From: Mortierella alpina
Lineage: Eukaryota > Mortierellomycota > Mortierellomycetes > Mortierellales > Mortierellaceae
Assembly (NCBI GenBank): GCA_029449245.1
Contig: JANATF010000007.1
Location: forward strand, 558,001 to 622,000
Length of the DNA stretch: 64,000 bases
Reading direction: 5' to 3'
The number at the start of each line of letters is the position of its first letter. Positions within the stretch are counted from its first letter, which is position 1. The position numbers and the translations under genes are program-made. Shown here in pieces: positions 46,893 through 57,370 of the stretch. The notes beneath the pieces are model-generated. The model made no database searches. It was not told the origin of the DNA and saw only the letters and a list, made by a program, of their open reading frames with translations.

Positions 46893-47278
46893 CACACCTG
46901 ACTACTTTGTACAATCATTACTAGCAACTTCAATACAAAAAAGAAAAGAAAGATGCCGCAGCATTTGTGTGGGCTGTAGTGACAGGAATATTGTGCAGGG
47001 AAAGACCCTGCGTGGAGAACAAGCTGCAGTGAGACGCCAGCCGACCCATATTCGGTTAGTGTACACACAAAGCCGACTTCAAAAACAAATTGATTTTGAT
47101 ACGATGGCGGCATTTGCTTTGCAAAATTACAAGATTTATGAGGTGGTATAGAGCAAAATATGGTACAAAACGGGGGTGCGCAAAAAAAAGCAAGGTCTAA
47201 ACGTAGTTAACAATGACAGGTAGGAAGGACATAAGGAGGATCAAGGTCTTAAAGGGCATTACGTTTCCTCTCCATTCT
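46893..47278. other. Convergent 3' flanks
   Basis: 3' ends of the membrane-protein gene (plus) and the methyltransferase gene (minus); A-rich, no gene recognised. Confidence 0.5.
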
Positions 47279-48280
47279 TTAAAGATCATCAACCTTGCTC
47301 GTCAATCCGTCCAGCTGTTCTGGATCCTGTGCCAAAGCGTCGCAGGCCCATCCAGCAATCAAGATCCCTGGCGGCCGGTAGCCAGCGTCCTTGACAACCT
47401 GCACGACAGTGCCGACCGTTGCCTTGACACAGCGTTGATCATGGGCACTTGCCCGCTCCACGATTGCAACAGGCAACTCATCCGGGTATCCAGCATTCTT
47501 TAGGTCCTTGACAAGACCCTCCAATCGATGCAAAGCCATGAGGAAGACCGTCGTTCTGTGAGCAACATAGATTGGCGTGTCGGGAATTGTGTCCTGTGAT
47601 CCTGTTCCTGTGCACACCAGGAACTGAGAGGCGATGCCTCGATGAGTCAGCGGGATATTGGCGAGCAACGGGCCCGAAATGCTTGAGGAGAGGCCAGGCA
47701 CGATGGTAGGCTCGAAACCGAGACGGCGAAAGTAGAGGTATTCCTCCCCACCTCGACCAAAAATGAATGGGTCTATTTGCCCAAGAGGAAAAACGAAATG
47801 AACATGGGTTTCTCGTTTAGTATGAGCTAGGTCTAGGGCGTTCCTTTTAACTTCGCAGTATTGTGTCAGGGCCACCGGTCAATCATCCTCACCTCCTTGC
47901 TTCAGTCGGACGACGCGAAGTCCTTGCTGGAGTGCCATAGTCGCCCGCTCATATAGCTCCTTCTGTCCCGAGGCTTGGCAACCCTTTTCCTTGTTGGCGA
48001 TGAATAGAGGGCATGAGACCAACTCTAGGATCTCTTTGGAGACCAGCTTATCCGCAAGGACAATGTCTGCCCAGGAGGTGATAGCCTTGTATGCGGCCAT
48101 AGTCAATAGATCAGGATCTCCAGGTCCGGCACCAATAAGTTTAATCTCTCCACCGATCGCATCGTGTGCCCGATGTTGAGAGTCGTTTGTCCCTACTACT
48201 GGAAGCTCTGCGGGGGTGCCGACAAAGGAGTACTTTGGTGAAGCAGGCGGACTGTCGTAAGGGTTGTTGTGGGTGTTCAT
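47279..48280 (-). CDS. Uroporphyrinogen-III C-methyltransferase (siroheme pathway)
   Basis: Two exons join in phase (48280-47893 and 47772-47279), giving 293 residues. The enzyme methylates uroporphyrinogen III twice with SAM to precorrin-2, the first step to siroheme, the cofactor of sulfite and nitrite reductases. The SUMT signature GEIKLIGAGPGDPDLLT begins the domain at about residue 44. LADKLVSKEILELV follows, and the second signature (LKQGDPFIFGRGGEE) is rebuilt exactly across the intron. VPGLSSSISGP and PLTHRGIASQF complete the fold. The protein is a stand-alone SUMT domain with a Pro/Ser-rich leader, shorter than yeast Met1, which has an extra N-terminal region. Confidence 0.92.
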
Positions 48281-49198
48281 TGTTGACTCCTCTTGTGTTG
48301 AAATGTGTTTCCTGTTGCGGCTGCGTTGAAATGGCTGGGTGAATATCCAAATGAAAGAGAGAAGAAGGAGAAGAGAAAGAAAAGGACAAAGGAGACAACG
48401 AAAAAGTTCAAGATGAAGAGTGGAGATGGAGAGTAAAAGGTTAAGAGGAGGCTATAAGAACAAAAAGGAGATCGCTTATCTCGCTCCTCTCATGGCACCA
48501 TATCCGCTCATCACACTCCCTAACAATGTCGTGATTTGTGACTGTTGCTCGGTCATTCTCGATTTAAGGTTTATTCGTATATTTTGATTGGACAATGGGC
48601 GGAGCCTTTGCACCATCGCCTTATTCATGAAGTCAACCGCTCCACGGATCTATGGGCACACAACTCGTAGCCCAATAAAGGATGCGTGGCCTTTGTCACC
48701 ATGAACGAGGGTGATACATACGCGTATGTGTTTTTTTTCTTTTTGGCAATCTGGGCAAATGTGTCTGAGCAAACGTCTGAACACATGATTAGCGTGCACG
48801 TTTTTCGCCGTTAACGTGTTCCCATATCGGACAAGTGCGCTGTGATCCGGACATGTCCTACCTAAAATACGAATAACGTGAATGGACTGTGTATTCGGAA
48901 TGAACGTCTGTCGCCGCTATAGTTTTAGGAACCAGTCCCACCCACTCGGGAGCGGAAGCAAACGATTTCGAAGGTGCGAGATGGAGTGATGTATGTCAAG
49001 AGGAGTCAGCCGGGACTGTGCTTGGACCAACTTGTGCTTGCGCTTGACCGCAGCAAAGTTTATACGAACGGTATGCTAGATCTTGCGCCTGCTATCAAGT
49101 AGCTTTAAGACGCGCACAGGAAAGCAGCTCAAGTTTAATTGACATATTGCCAAGAGTCAGAGACCTGCATCACGGTACAGAGCTTGAGGACCATCTCT
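48281..49198. other. Methyltransferase upstream region, no other gene
   Basis: C/T-rich tracts on the minus strand near 48350-48430 form the likely promoter. Beyond that I see nothing recognisable up to the open frame at 49199. Confidence 0.45.
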
Positions 49199-49525
49199 TC
49201 AACTCTGTGTACCCACATACCCACATTTCCTCGAAGTAATGGAGTTCCACCAATGGCAATACGCGAAGAGTCTTTTCTTTGGCGAATACATTGTCACCAT
49301 CGAACTAATACGCTCGGCTCGTTGTCTCCACTGCATCTCGAAGGAGCAATCGAATGTAGTACATCCACCAAGCATCTCTACCGCTTCGTCCATCCTCTCT
49401 CGGTATGTAGCAATGTCGAGTAGCTTGTTGCCATAGAAAGTCAACTCGACGCGAGTATATCCATGATCTCGAAAGCGATGTAGTCTTTTGGAAAAGCGTC
49501 CATTCGTCAAGACAATGTCCTCCAT
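49199..49525 (-). CDS. Unidentified open frame, probable fragment
   Basis: A 108-residue frame opens MEDIVLTNGRFSKRL and holds the stretch DHGYTRVELTFYGNKLLDIA, which looks like real coding sequence rather than chance. I recognise no domain. It has no clear splice continuation and sits just 3' of the pogo-type transposase on the same strand, so it may be a leftover of a mobile or expanded family. Confidence 0.25.
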   Translation of the reverse strand: MEDIVLTNGRFSKRLHRFRDHGYTRVELTFYGNKLLDIATYRERMDEAVEMLGGCTTFDCSFEMQWRQRAERISSMVTMYSPKKRLFAYCHWWNSITSRKCGYVGTQS

Positions 49526-49648
49526 CCTCGACCCAAGGCTCTTAAATTGAGTATTGTTCTCTTACTGAATATCCCACAACATAGTGCAGGAACAACTGCC
49601 GTTCTCTTAACGCATTACCAAAAACGAGTGATATTTTTTTTTGATAGT

Positions 49649-51094
49649 TCAAGTCAATCCGAAGTATTTGTGAATAGGTGTCTGCTCCAAAGTGAGAACA
49701 CGCTTCGACTCCATGTAGCTTAACAGTCTGTTGAGGGAAGACAACTCTGGCATCAAATCGACCCCTTCTTGCTGCCGTATGAATTTCTTGACTGTCGCCA
49801 GACATTCCTGTGCCACCTTTCTCGCAATAACGGGTTCCTCCTCCGTATCATCTTCTGATGCTGGCAGCTCATCCTCATCGTCCACAAATAACATATCTTC
49901 CTGGGACATATTAGGATCTGCATCCGGTTCGATATCGTCGTCTTCGTAGTTCAAAACCGCGTGGATATCCATTGAACCCTGAAAATATCCTGGCCGCTGT
50001 GCTTGAAGCAATGCATGCGTTCTCTCGATATCCGCTAGTGCAAGCGGGTCAAGGTCATCCTCAGAAAAATCTTCCTGGTTGTCGATTGATGTTTTGATGC
50101 GGCAGTGACGATAGCAATTGTGAATGGTGTCGGTGCGGATTTCGTTCCAGGCGCACACAAGTAAATCAATCGCCTCGCCAACGCTGATACTCACAGCCTT
50201 CTTTGGATCCTCCTCCAAGGAGGTTGCTCTGTTGATTCCTATCGCTCGGTCTATAGCTGACCTAACTCGTACAGTGTCCATTCTTTCCATGCGTCGTAAG
50301 ACGCATCTGTTGAATTCCTTGCGATAAAACAACTTGAAGTTGTTGATGATACCGGCATCGAGAGGCTGCAGTTTAGAAGAGGTATTTGCCGGGAGATAAA
50401 CAAGTTTTGTACGGCGAAGGTCAGGGAGATCGATATTCTTGGACGCCTTATGTCCTGCTGAGTTATCGAGTAGCAAGATGACGCGTTTTTTACCAAGACG
50501 CTCCATCCTTGATTCGAACGACCTGAGCCATTCAACAAAATGATGTGTTGTCATCAAAGCCTTGATATTATGGCGATAAGTGCATCCAAGAGCCTTCATG
50601 TTCACGCCCTTGAAACATCGAGGTGATTTGAAATGACCAATTACGAGAGGCGGTAGCTTGTCGGAGCCATCACCATTACAGCACAAAGCAACAGTGACAC
50701 GGTGCTTACTTTGCTTGCGACCCTCGAGTTGCCTGCTAGCTAAAGAGTGAGTGTCCTGGAAGTAAAAGGGCAGCGATTAGGAAGAATCACAATGGAGTTG
50801 TAAGAACGGCTCGGTGTTAGAAACCTACCTCTTGCTGATAGAAGAGAGCTGTTTCGTCCATGTTATAAATGCAACTCCAATCGACATCATCAAGAACCTC
50901 ACGAAGTTTGAGGCGCTCCGACTCCACGATTGCCATGTCAACGTCTCCACTCTCTCCCTTGCTCGATTCAGTTTGTGTAGACCTCGAATGAAGTTGTGGT
51001 CGTCAGAATGAAACACTCGCAATGCCTTCGAGAGCTGTTCTTTTTTTGAGAGATTGACCGTTTTGACGGGAGATACACGCCTTGGTTCAGGCAT
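49649..51094 (-). mobile_element. pogo/Tigger (DDE_1) transposase gene, N-terminus disrupted
   Basis: Two exons join in phase: exon 1 ends at 50829 and exon 2 runs 50755-49649. The DDE_1 domain is well kept: first Asp in IYNMDETALFYQQ (spliced into exon 2), then VTVALCCNGDGSDKLPPLVI, second Asp in ILLLDNSAGH, and the third in NTSSKLQPLDAGIINNFK, a DDD triad typical of pogo/Tigger. The CENPB-type HTH region upstream (50830-51094) is shifted: GESGDVDMAIVESE is in one frame, while the preceding RHNFIRGLHK-like part is in another. An acidic C-terminus closes the protein (HKYFGLT). I could not find the terminal repeats. The TA-flanked MITEs at 6.7-7.3 kb have ends of the class such enzymes act on, but no match was shown. 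Confidence 0.8.
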
Positions 51095-51564
51095 CAGAGA
51101 GTGGTTGTAATGGCGGCTGCGAAAAAGATGTGAAAAGAACTTGGCAATTTAACCACACAACATACAGATCAGCCTACTACGCGATCGAGTGAATCAAGCA
51201 TTATTCAGAAGCCATCCACGTCTTCACAGAACTTCAGTTGGTATGGCTGAGAATGAAGAAAAATTAGTTTCAGTGAAAGGCGCCTAATTTATGCCTGGGC
51301 TACTGGGTACGCAATATGACAAGTTTGACTGCTTGAGGTCTCCGACGCTCAAGCTTTACGGGTAACATCAGTGCCCATTTTCATCGGCCGAGCGTACTAG
51401 CAGCATCGCGTTTCCGGCATGGCTCTGCCCGTCATATGTGTTAACCACTAGCTGTTTCGTGATGACTATATCTATGTCAGCGAAGTACAATGGTCATTCG
51501 ATCGTTTAGATGTATTTTACAGACTATGACAATTCTACAAAGTCACAGGCGGAACGTCGATAAT
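51095..51564. other. Stretch between transposase and CipC-like gene
   Basis: No gene recognised. It may contain the right end of the pogo-type element; no inverted repeat stood out. Confidence 0.4.
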
Positions 51565-51855
51565 CTACGAGTACTTCTCATCGTAGATGCGCTCAGCGTT
51601 CTTCTTGGCCTCATGCTTGGCCTTCTCGCGATCGAGTTCATCCAATCCCTTGGTCTCGATGAGCTTGTCAGCTTCGGCAGCGGCAAGAGCGGCAAACACT
51701 TCCTTGGTAAGGTGGTGCTTGCCTTCAGGGTGGTTTGAGTCGTACGCCTTCATGGCCTCAAAAGCAGCAGCTCCAGCGATCAATTCGTGGGTGAAGGAGG
51801 ACTTGTGAGCCGTTCCATTGTAGACGGCTGCGTGGCTATCTCCGAATCCGAACAT
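51565..51855 (-). CDS. CipC-like stress protein (DUF3759)
   Basis: A single-exon gene of 96 residues starts MFGFGDSHAAVYNG. The family core is clear: HKSSFTHELIAGAAAFEAMK, then a His-rich link, and EVFAALAAAEADKLIETKG with a helical, Lys/Glu-rich end. CipC was found as a concanamycin-induced protein in Aspergillus; members are small, abundant cytosolic proteins induced by stress or in hyphae, with no known biochemical activity. Length fits the family. No neighbouring gene suggests a pathway. Confidence 0.88.
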   Translation of the reverse strand: MFGFGDSHAAVYNGTAHKSSFTHELIAGAAAFEAMKAYDSNHPEGKHHLTKEVFAALAAAEADKLIETKGLDELDREKAKHEAKKNAERIYDEKYS

Positions 51856-52727
51856 TGTGAGTTTTGCGGTTGTTGTGGGTGATGTGTGAACTGGGGTAGT
51901 GATAGCGAGGATTGTTTTTGAGGGCTTGAAGTGAATCGCACTGGACAAAGTCTCAGACGTTTTATAGGCGAGGGGTTGGCGTTGGTCCCCGGGTGAGATA
52001 ATAATAGAGGGTAACGGGAGAACTTACGCGTATTGCACATTGTTGTTTAGTTTTTCCTCTTCGGCACCAAAATTAGCAAATATTGTCTAGACCAATTGTT
52101 GATGAGGCATTTTATCTGTTGACGAACGACCAGGCCACAGCCCTCCTTAGTCCAAACTTAGTAAGTTCTGTCCAGCTGATCGAACAGAAAAGGAGATCAA
52201 CACGGAACATTGTTCGCAGCAGCGAGTTGGGGGTTGAGCCGTCCTGCAAGGCCCACACTCGTGAAATTTGGCTGGTTTACTTGTTTACTGTTTACTGCTG
52301 CAAGTTCATGCATATACATGTACACCATAGTGTTGTATTGTCTATCCAATACGTAGTGAGCTCATGAAACAGAAGGGGGACTACACTACAAATACACCCT
52401 ACGCCTGCATGGGAAACTTGGGTCCAGACAAAAAAAAATTAGCAAGGCGCTGCTTAGGCATTGGAAACTTTTTCCTGATTTACAAGTGTACTGTATAGCG
52501 TCAAGCCTCCTTGTTGTGATAGATACAACAATGTTCCTATCTGCTATGTACATCGACGGCCAGACCGAAGGTGTAGACGTGACTGAACGACCAATCAACA
52601 GAACCCTCCCCAGCGCGTGGCCTGTAGAGGGTCCTGAGTCTATGTCTGACAAGGATATCACACGCGAGCATATTAGTGAGGACTCATGTTCAAGGGCATG
52701 CTTTTATTGCTGCAATTACAGCCTGAG
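51856..52727. other. CipC promoter side and intergenic stretch
   Basis: No gene recognised. The first 180 bp hold the CipC-like gene's 5' flank, which may contain an unassigned 5' leader; the remainder is 3' flank of the POP3-like gene. Confidence 0.45.
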
Positions 52728-54269
52728 CTAGAGATTCTTGGGCTTCTTGACATTATCCCGATCACCCTTAGAGGCATCGTCATCCGAACGATGCTTTTTG
52801 GACGACTGGTCCGCTTGACCGTGCTTCTGACGCGACTGTTGCTGTTGCTGTTGCTTTTGTGGCTTCGGCTGCTGCAGCTTCTGCTGTCGTTGCTGGCTCA
52901 TTTTCTTCCCGTTATCACTTGAGTTAGTTAAGGCGTCGCCCACTACTGGTCTTGGAGTCTTGACAATAATTGGCATCGTCGTCTGCACACTTTTGATACT
53001 TGTCGGAATCCACTTCACAGATCCCTCGTCCTTGGCTACAGTAGTGGCCACTGAAGGTGGCATCGACGTACAAGTTGATTGTGGGAGAATTGATGGCATT
53101 TCTGCGGTCGATGTGGCTGGCGAGACTGATTCAGAGGCAACAAGCGTGTCCGCTGACGACAGCGTGCTTTCCTTTGTCGTTGCGAGCGCTGGTATTGATG
53201 TTGTAGGCTCTTTGGAAGTGTCCTTTTTGGACTTGTCCACTTTAGGCGATGATGGTGGTAAGACCTTCGGCAGCCAGGATACGCTCATCGGTTCGACCAT
53301 CCGTCCCAAGATCATGATTAGGTCCTCCGTTTCTCTTGTCATGGATCCTGAATCTGCGCCACCCCTTCCTTTCGTGTGCGCGTGGATCGCGATAGCCCCT
53401 ACTGCCTGCATTCCTAAAGCTTCACTCAGCTTTTTCTCTGACCCCCGCAAAAGTGGGAAAAGTAGTGTGGTATTCGGAAGCATCGCAATCATGGGTCCAA
53501 GGTGGTTATATAAATGAGATGGCGCTAGATCGCCTTTGCAAAGGAATACAACTCTTGGTGGAGGATAGCTCCTCAGATCCTGGATTGATCTTTCCAAGCT
53601 CTTGGTGACAGCATTGATTCCTATCGTGGTCGATTCAATGATGGCTGGTGGTTCCGATGTCGTATTCTTCTTTTGTGTGTGCTGTAATTCCTCGGCAGTA
53701 GTGACAGGTTGTGGCTGCTGGGGGTCGTGGTTAATCATTGCTAGCGCCCGTTTCGGTTTTGATGATATTGCTGCATTGTCTTTTACGGAAGGCGGCGGTA
53801 CAGTGGAAGGATTCGAGGTATCTAGTGCTGGCTTGGAGTCGTTCTTTGCTGTATTATTCCTCGCCTTCCGTCCTGATCTGCGGTAATCCCGTATGGGCTT
53901 TATAAGGCTATAAAATATGATTAGGTCAAATAGATGTGAATACCCATAGCCTTCCCCTGTTGAATATACGAATATACCATCCGCGAGGAGACAAACAACA
54001 CAAAATCGTACTCGCATAGCACGTCCAGCACGATCGCATTATTCTCAGTCGTCACTTCTGGCCTAAAAGTGTGTACAATCACAGTCAATATTCTAGCTAT
54101 AATCGAGCACGACAAAACACTTCTCACAGAACCAGTATTACCATGGAATATTAAACGGTGTGTCAAGGACGTTTTTGAAAACAACCCTGGTCTTTTTGGC
54201 CTCGGCGCGCAACCCTCCGGAGTGTGTGGCTGCTGCGCCAGCAATGCCCTTTGCCTTTGGGGTGGACAT
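52728..54269 (-). CDS. RNase P/MRP subunit, POP3/Rpp38-like (L7Ae fold)
   Basis: Three exons close in phase: 54269-54142, 54062-54012 and 53907-52728, giving 452 residues. It should bind RNase P and RNase MRP RNA in the nucleus, serving tRNA 5' processing and rRNA maturation. The N-terminus starts MSTPKAKG and holds VVFKNVLDTPFNIPWPEV, then DVLCDLIKPIRDYR, as in Pop3. After a Ser/Pro-rich insert the L7Ae-like part reads VVFLCKGDLAPSHLYNHLGP, TLLFPLLRGSEKKLSEALGM and AVGAIAIHA. The C-terminal half is disordered, Gln/Ser/Thr-rich, and ends with a Lys-rich tail. The protein is about twice as long as yeast Pop3 because of these insertions. The gene is divergent to PPIH. Confidence 0.8.
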
Positions 54270-54490
54270 TGTGAAGTGCTGCTGCTGCTATGGCCGAATG
54301 CGTTCTTGTCCTGTTGATTTCTCCCTGCTTGCTGTTGCGCTGGGAAATGGCTGTCGATTATAGGTCAAAGTGGCCAAGACGAGGAAAGGAGTGATCATGT
54401 TTTGGTAGTCCAAGCCACCGTAGCGCACCTCACTCTTCGCTGCTGTCTGTGTTCCATTCCCGCCATTCACCTTCCCACTCCCTTCATAGA
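54270..54490. promoter_or_regulatory. Divergent POP3-like/PPIH promoter
   Basis: 221 bp lie between the two start codons, so both RNA-processing genes share this promoter region. Confidence 0.6.
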
Positions 54491-55501
54491 ATGGCTCAGC
54501 AGAACCCGATTGTAAGTAGAGTCGCATCCGGTGTCGCGTTCGGAGAAGCATTGAACAATTACCTCAAGAAAGGTCTCCAGCGTTCGACTTTTCTGTGAAT
54601 GCCAGCTAAATAATCTCTTTGCATTCGGCACCTAGGTCTTTTTCGACGTGTCCATCGGCGGCCGACCCGCTGGTCGCATGAAGATGGAGCTTTTCGCCGA
54701 CGTCGTCCCAAAGACAGCTGAGAATTTTAGGTACAGGTGGAGAGAGGAGTCAACAGTCAGCTCAGGCATGCCGCTTTTTATTGACTATTCTCAGAACCCT
54801 TTGCACTAATAAGATCGCGATTTCCTTGTAGGCAATTGTGCACAGGAGAATACAAGAAGGGCGGCGTGCCGCAAGGATACAAAGGCTGCACATTTCACAG
54901 GGTCATCAAGGACTTCATGATACAGGGAGGCGACTTTTTGAAGGTAGAGCACCACCACCTTACAGGACGATCTCACGACGGAATGGTCTCCCGTGTCGAG
55001 CGACGTTTGCTCGACGAACCGACCGATGTTAACGAGTAATTTTCCTCCTATTGGTATTATCCTTTAGGGTGATGGCACAGGATCGATGAGCATTTACGGC
55101 GACAAGTTTGCAGATGAGAACTTTACAATTAAGCACACAGGGCCAGGTCTTCTTTCAATGGCTAACAGTGGACCTAACTCTAACGGATGCCAGGTAAATA
55201 ACATCAGTTTATCACTGTCAAATTTCATGTCAAGTGCATTATCAAGAGAGAATGAGAGAAAAAGACTCTGGCAAGGATTTGGCTAACCTAATTACTTTTT
55301 TTTTGACTTGACTGCTTGCTCGTTATGTGCAACCAGTTCTTCATTACATCAACAAAAACAGAGTATCTGGATGGCCGGCATGTAGTTTTTGGAAAGCTGA
55401 TTGATGGACTGTTGACACTTCGCAAGATCGAGAACGTGCAAACAGGGCCTAACAACAAACCCAAGATGCAGGTCGTCATCACAGAGTGTGGAGAATATTA
55501 G
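54491..55501 (+). CDS. PPIH: Peptidyl-prolyl isomerase H (cyclophilin H, U4/U6 snRNP)
   Basis: Five exons close in phase: 54491-54511, 54636-54730, 54832-54943, 55068-55193 and 55337-55501, giving 172 residues. Cyclophilin H binds the U4/U6 protein PRP4 within the tri-snRNP and catalyses prolyl cis-trans isomerisation. The protein reads [20 protein letters not shown], then [15 protein letters not shown] with the catalytic Arg. [18 protein letters not shown] and FFIT follow, and KHVVFG-like [11 protein letters not shown] and [11 protein letters not shown] close the domain. The NNKP ending and FDVSIGG start are typical of PPIH rather than of cyclophilin A. All active-site residues that I can place are present. 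Confidence 0.96.
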
Positions 55502-55799
55502 ATTTTTTTCTAGCTAGGCGACTGGAGTAACCTCATCGCAATCATCATAAAAAGACAGGGAAAAAAGGACCAGGTCGACAATGATAGTGAAGGGCAACTC
55601 GTATGAACAAACTGCCCGTCTCGTTGAAGAATGAAACCTTAATAAACAGGACAGGCGAACACCATGGAATGATGTGAATAACTGGGACGAGTGGGATATT
55701 TACAATGCGGCATGCTTTATTTAGGATGCTTTACCGCTATAACACAACTGTTGTATCCATGCGCGAAAGTATCCTTTGCGTTTTCAGAATCACCACGTT

Positions 55800-56621
55800 T
55801 TACTTGACCCACTTGCGGTAGTTCTCCGTCAGGGTCTCCTTGCTGGGCGTAGCCTTCTGGACCGAAGCCCTTGAAACGACGGCCTCCTTCCACTCCAAGA
55901 ATCTCTTCAGCTCAGGGTTCTTTTCCAACGTCACGCCCTTGTTCCCATTATATGCCTCCAGAAGGTGGAAACGGGCCAGAAAGGGAGCAATGGCCAAATC
56001 TGCAAATGTGAACTTGTCACCAAGGTAGAAGGGACCAGTGCCGTAGTTGTCGCCTTCCTTGCGGTGAGCTTCCAGCAACAGTTTGTTGAACTTGCCAAGC
56101 TCTACAATGAGCTCCTCGCGGCTCTTTGCGGCTTCAGCAGCGTCGAGTGTAAAGCTAGCCTTGTGGAAGATGGGCTGAACGCGGGCACCCCAATGGTGAA
56201 TTAGGTAGCGAGTCTGGGCGCGCTGGAGAGGGTCTGTGGGGAGGAGGCTATATGATATTCCGAGAATGAAAAAAGGGGGAGGTTAGCTTCCAGCTCACAC
56301 TCCTCGATCGATCGGTATGCCATAGCAAGACAGTGTTCTTGACGAGGAAAGTCAAGCAATCGCATACCCAGCCTCAGGATGCAAATCGGCGACATATTCG
56401 GCGACGAACAAACTCTCGAGAATGATATTTTCATCGTCGACCTTGAGGGCAGGCACTTGGCCATAAGGGTTGATGTCCTTGAGATACCACTCGGGACGAG
56501 CGACCTTCAAGTCAATGGGGATGACCTCGTGCTCCTGCTTAGTTTCGTCGAGTGCGATAACAGCGCGCGCAGCGTAGGGGCAGGCGTCAGAGTTGTAGAG
56601 AACGAGCTTTGGTGCGGTCAT
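55800..56621 (-). CDS. Glutathione S-transferase, cytosolic
   Basis: Two exons join in phase (56621-56368 and 56247-55800), giving 233 residues. The thioredoxin-like N-domain begins MTAPKLVLYNSDACPYAARA, an omega/GSTO-like start with a CPYA motif, so the catalytic residue may be Cys. NPYGQVPALKVDD carries the cis-Pro and ILESLFVAEYVADLHPEAG the glutathione-binding Glu-Ser. The helical C-domain contains GPFYLGDKFTFADLAIAPFL, the N-capping box region. It probably conjugates or reduces electrophiles and peroxides using glutathione. A broken second copy lies just to the right, at 57110-57370 and 60797-61053. Confidence 0.93.
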
Positions 56622-57109
56622 GATGGCTGTGGAGTTGTTGCGTTAGTGAGGAAGAAGAGTAGAGTGGAGACTGTAGAAGAGAGAACGGAAAAGAATTTAT
56701 ACTCGTTGGCAACCTGGGTGAACTCATCGCCAGCCAATAGGATGGCGCCTGTGTGCAGCCTTTTCGGTATAATTATTCAGCAGCTCGCGCCATCAAGGGC
56801 AGCTTATCAAGACAACTGAGGCACTCATGAGCACCAGATCCGTTCGATCACACCATCTGTCTTCGTGCACGCAACCGTAGTGAATTTTTTTTTTGTAGTC
56901 TTTCATCCTAGCCATCCCTGTTTGTCAGCTGCACGCCGTTCGAATGCTAACAGTCTGCCTCTGCACGTTAAAATTAATGCTATTTTTCCATAAGGCTACC
57001 TGTAGTACTCTCAATTTCTCGATCACTTAGAGGACATAACGGAAAGTAGTCTAGTATACAGACTTGGAATAGTGGCGGCTTCTTCACCACACATTGTCTC
57101 TGTACCGCT
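56622..57109. other. GST upstream region
   Basis: Promoter side of the intact GST gene, followed by sequence without a recognised gene up to the GST-copy fragment. Confidence 0.45.
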
Positions 57110-57370
57110 GCGTTCTTCTACTCCAAGAACCTCTCCAGGCGTGGGCTTATTTCCCGGCTCAAACCCTTGAACCTACGATCCTTCTGGAGATGATCAAATA
57201 CGGGTCTTGTATTGACGCTGGCCAGAGCCAGGTCTGCAAACGTGAAGCGGCTGTCCAAAAAAATGGACCCTGACCTTCCAATCCATGTTCTGACGTCTCG
57301 TGTGCACTGCGGAGCAGATGGTCGACCTTTTTCCCATCAACAACCAGAGCCACTAGCCGATGAAACGCCT
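57110..57370 (-). pseudogene. GST copy, exon-2 fragment
   Basis: The minus strand reads VDGKKVDHLLRSAHE, then GQGPFF, a shift inside a T7 run, and LDSRFTFADLALA and SPRLERFLE before a TAG. These align with the intact GST's KFNKLLLEAHRK, GTGPFYLGDKFTFADLAIA and NPELKRFLEW. The first 50 or so residues of that exon are absent. The matching exon 1 lies 3.4 kb to the right beyond a Fanzor-like gene. Confidence 0.8.
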
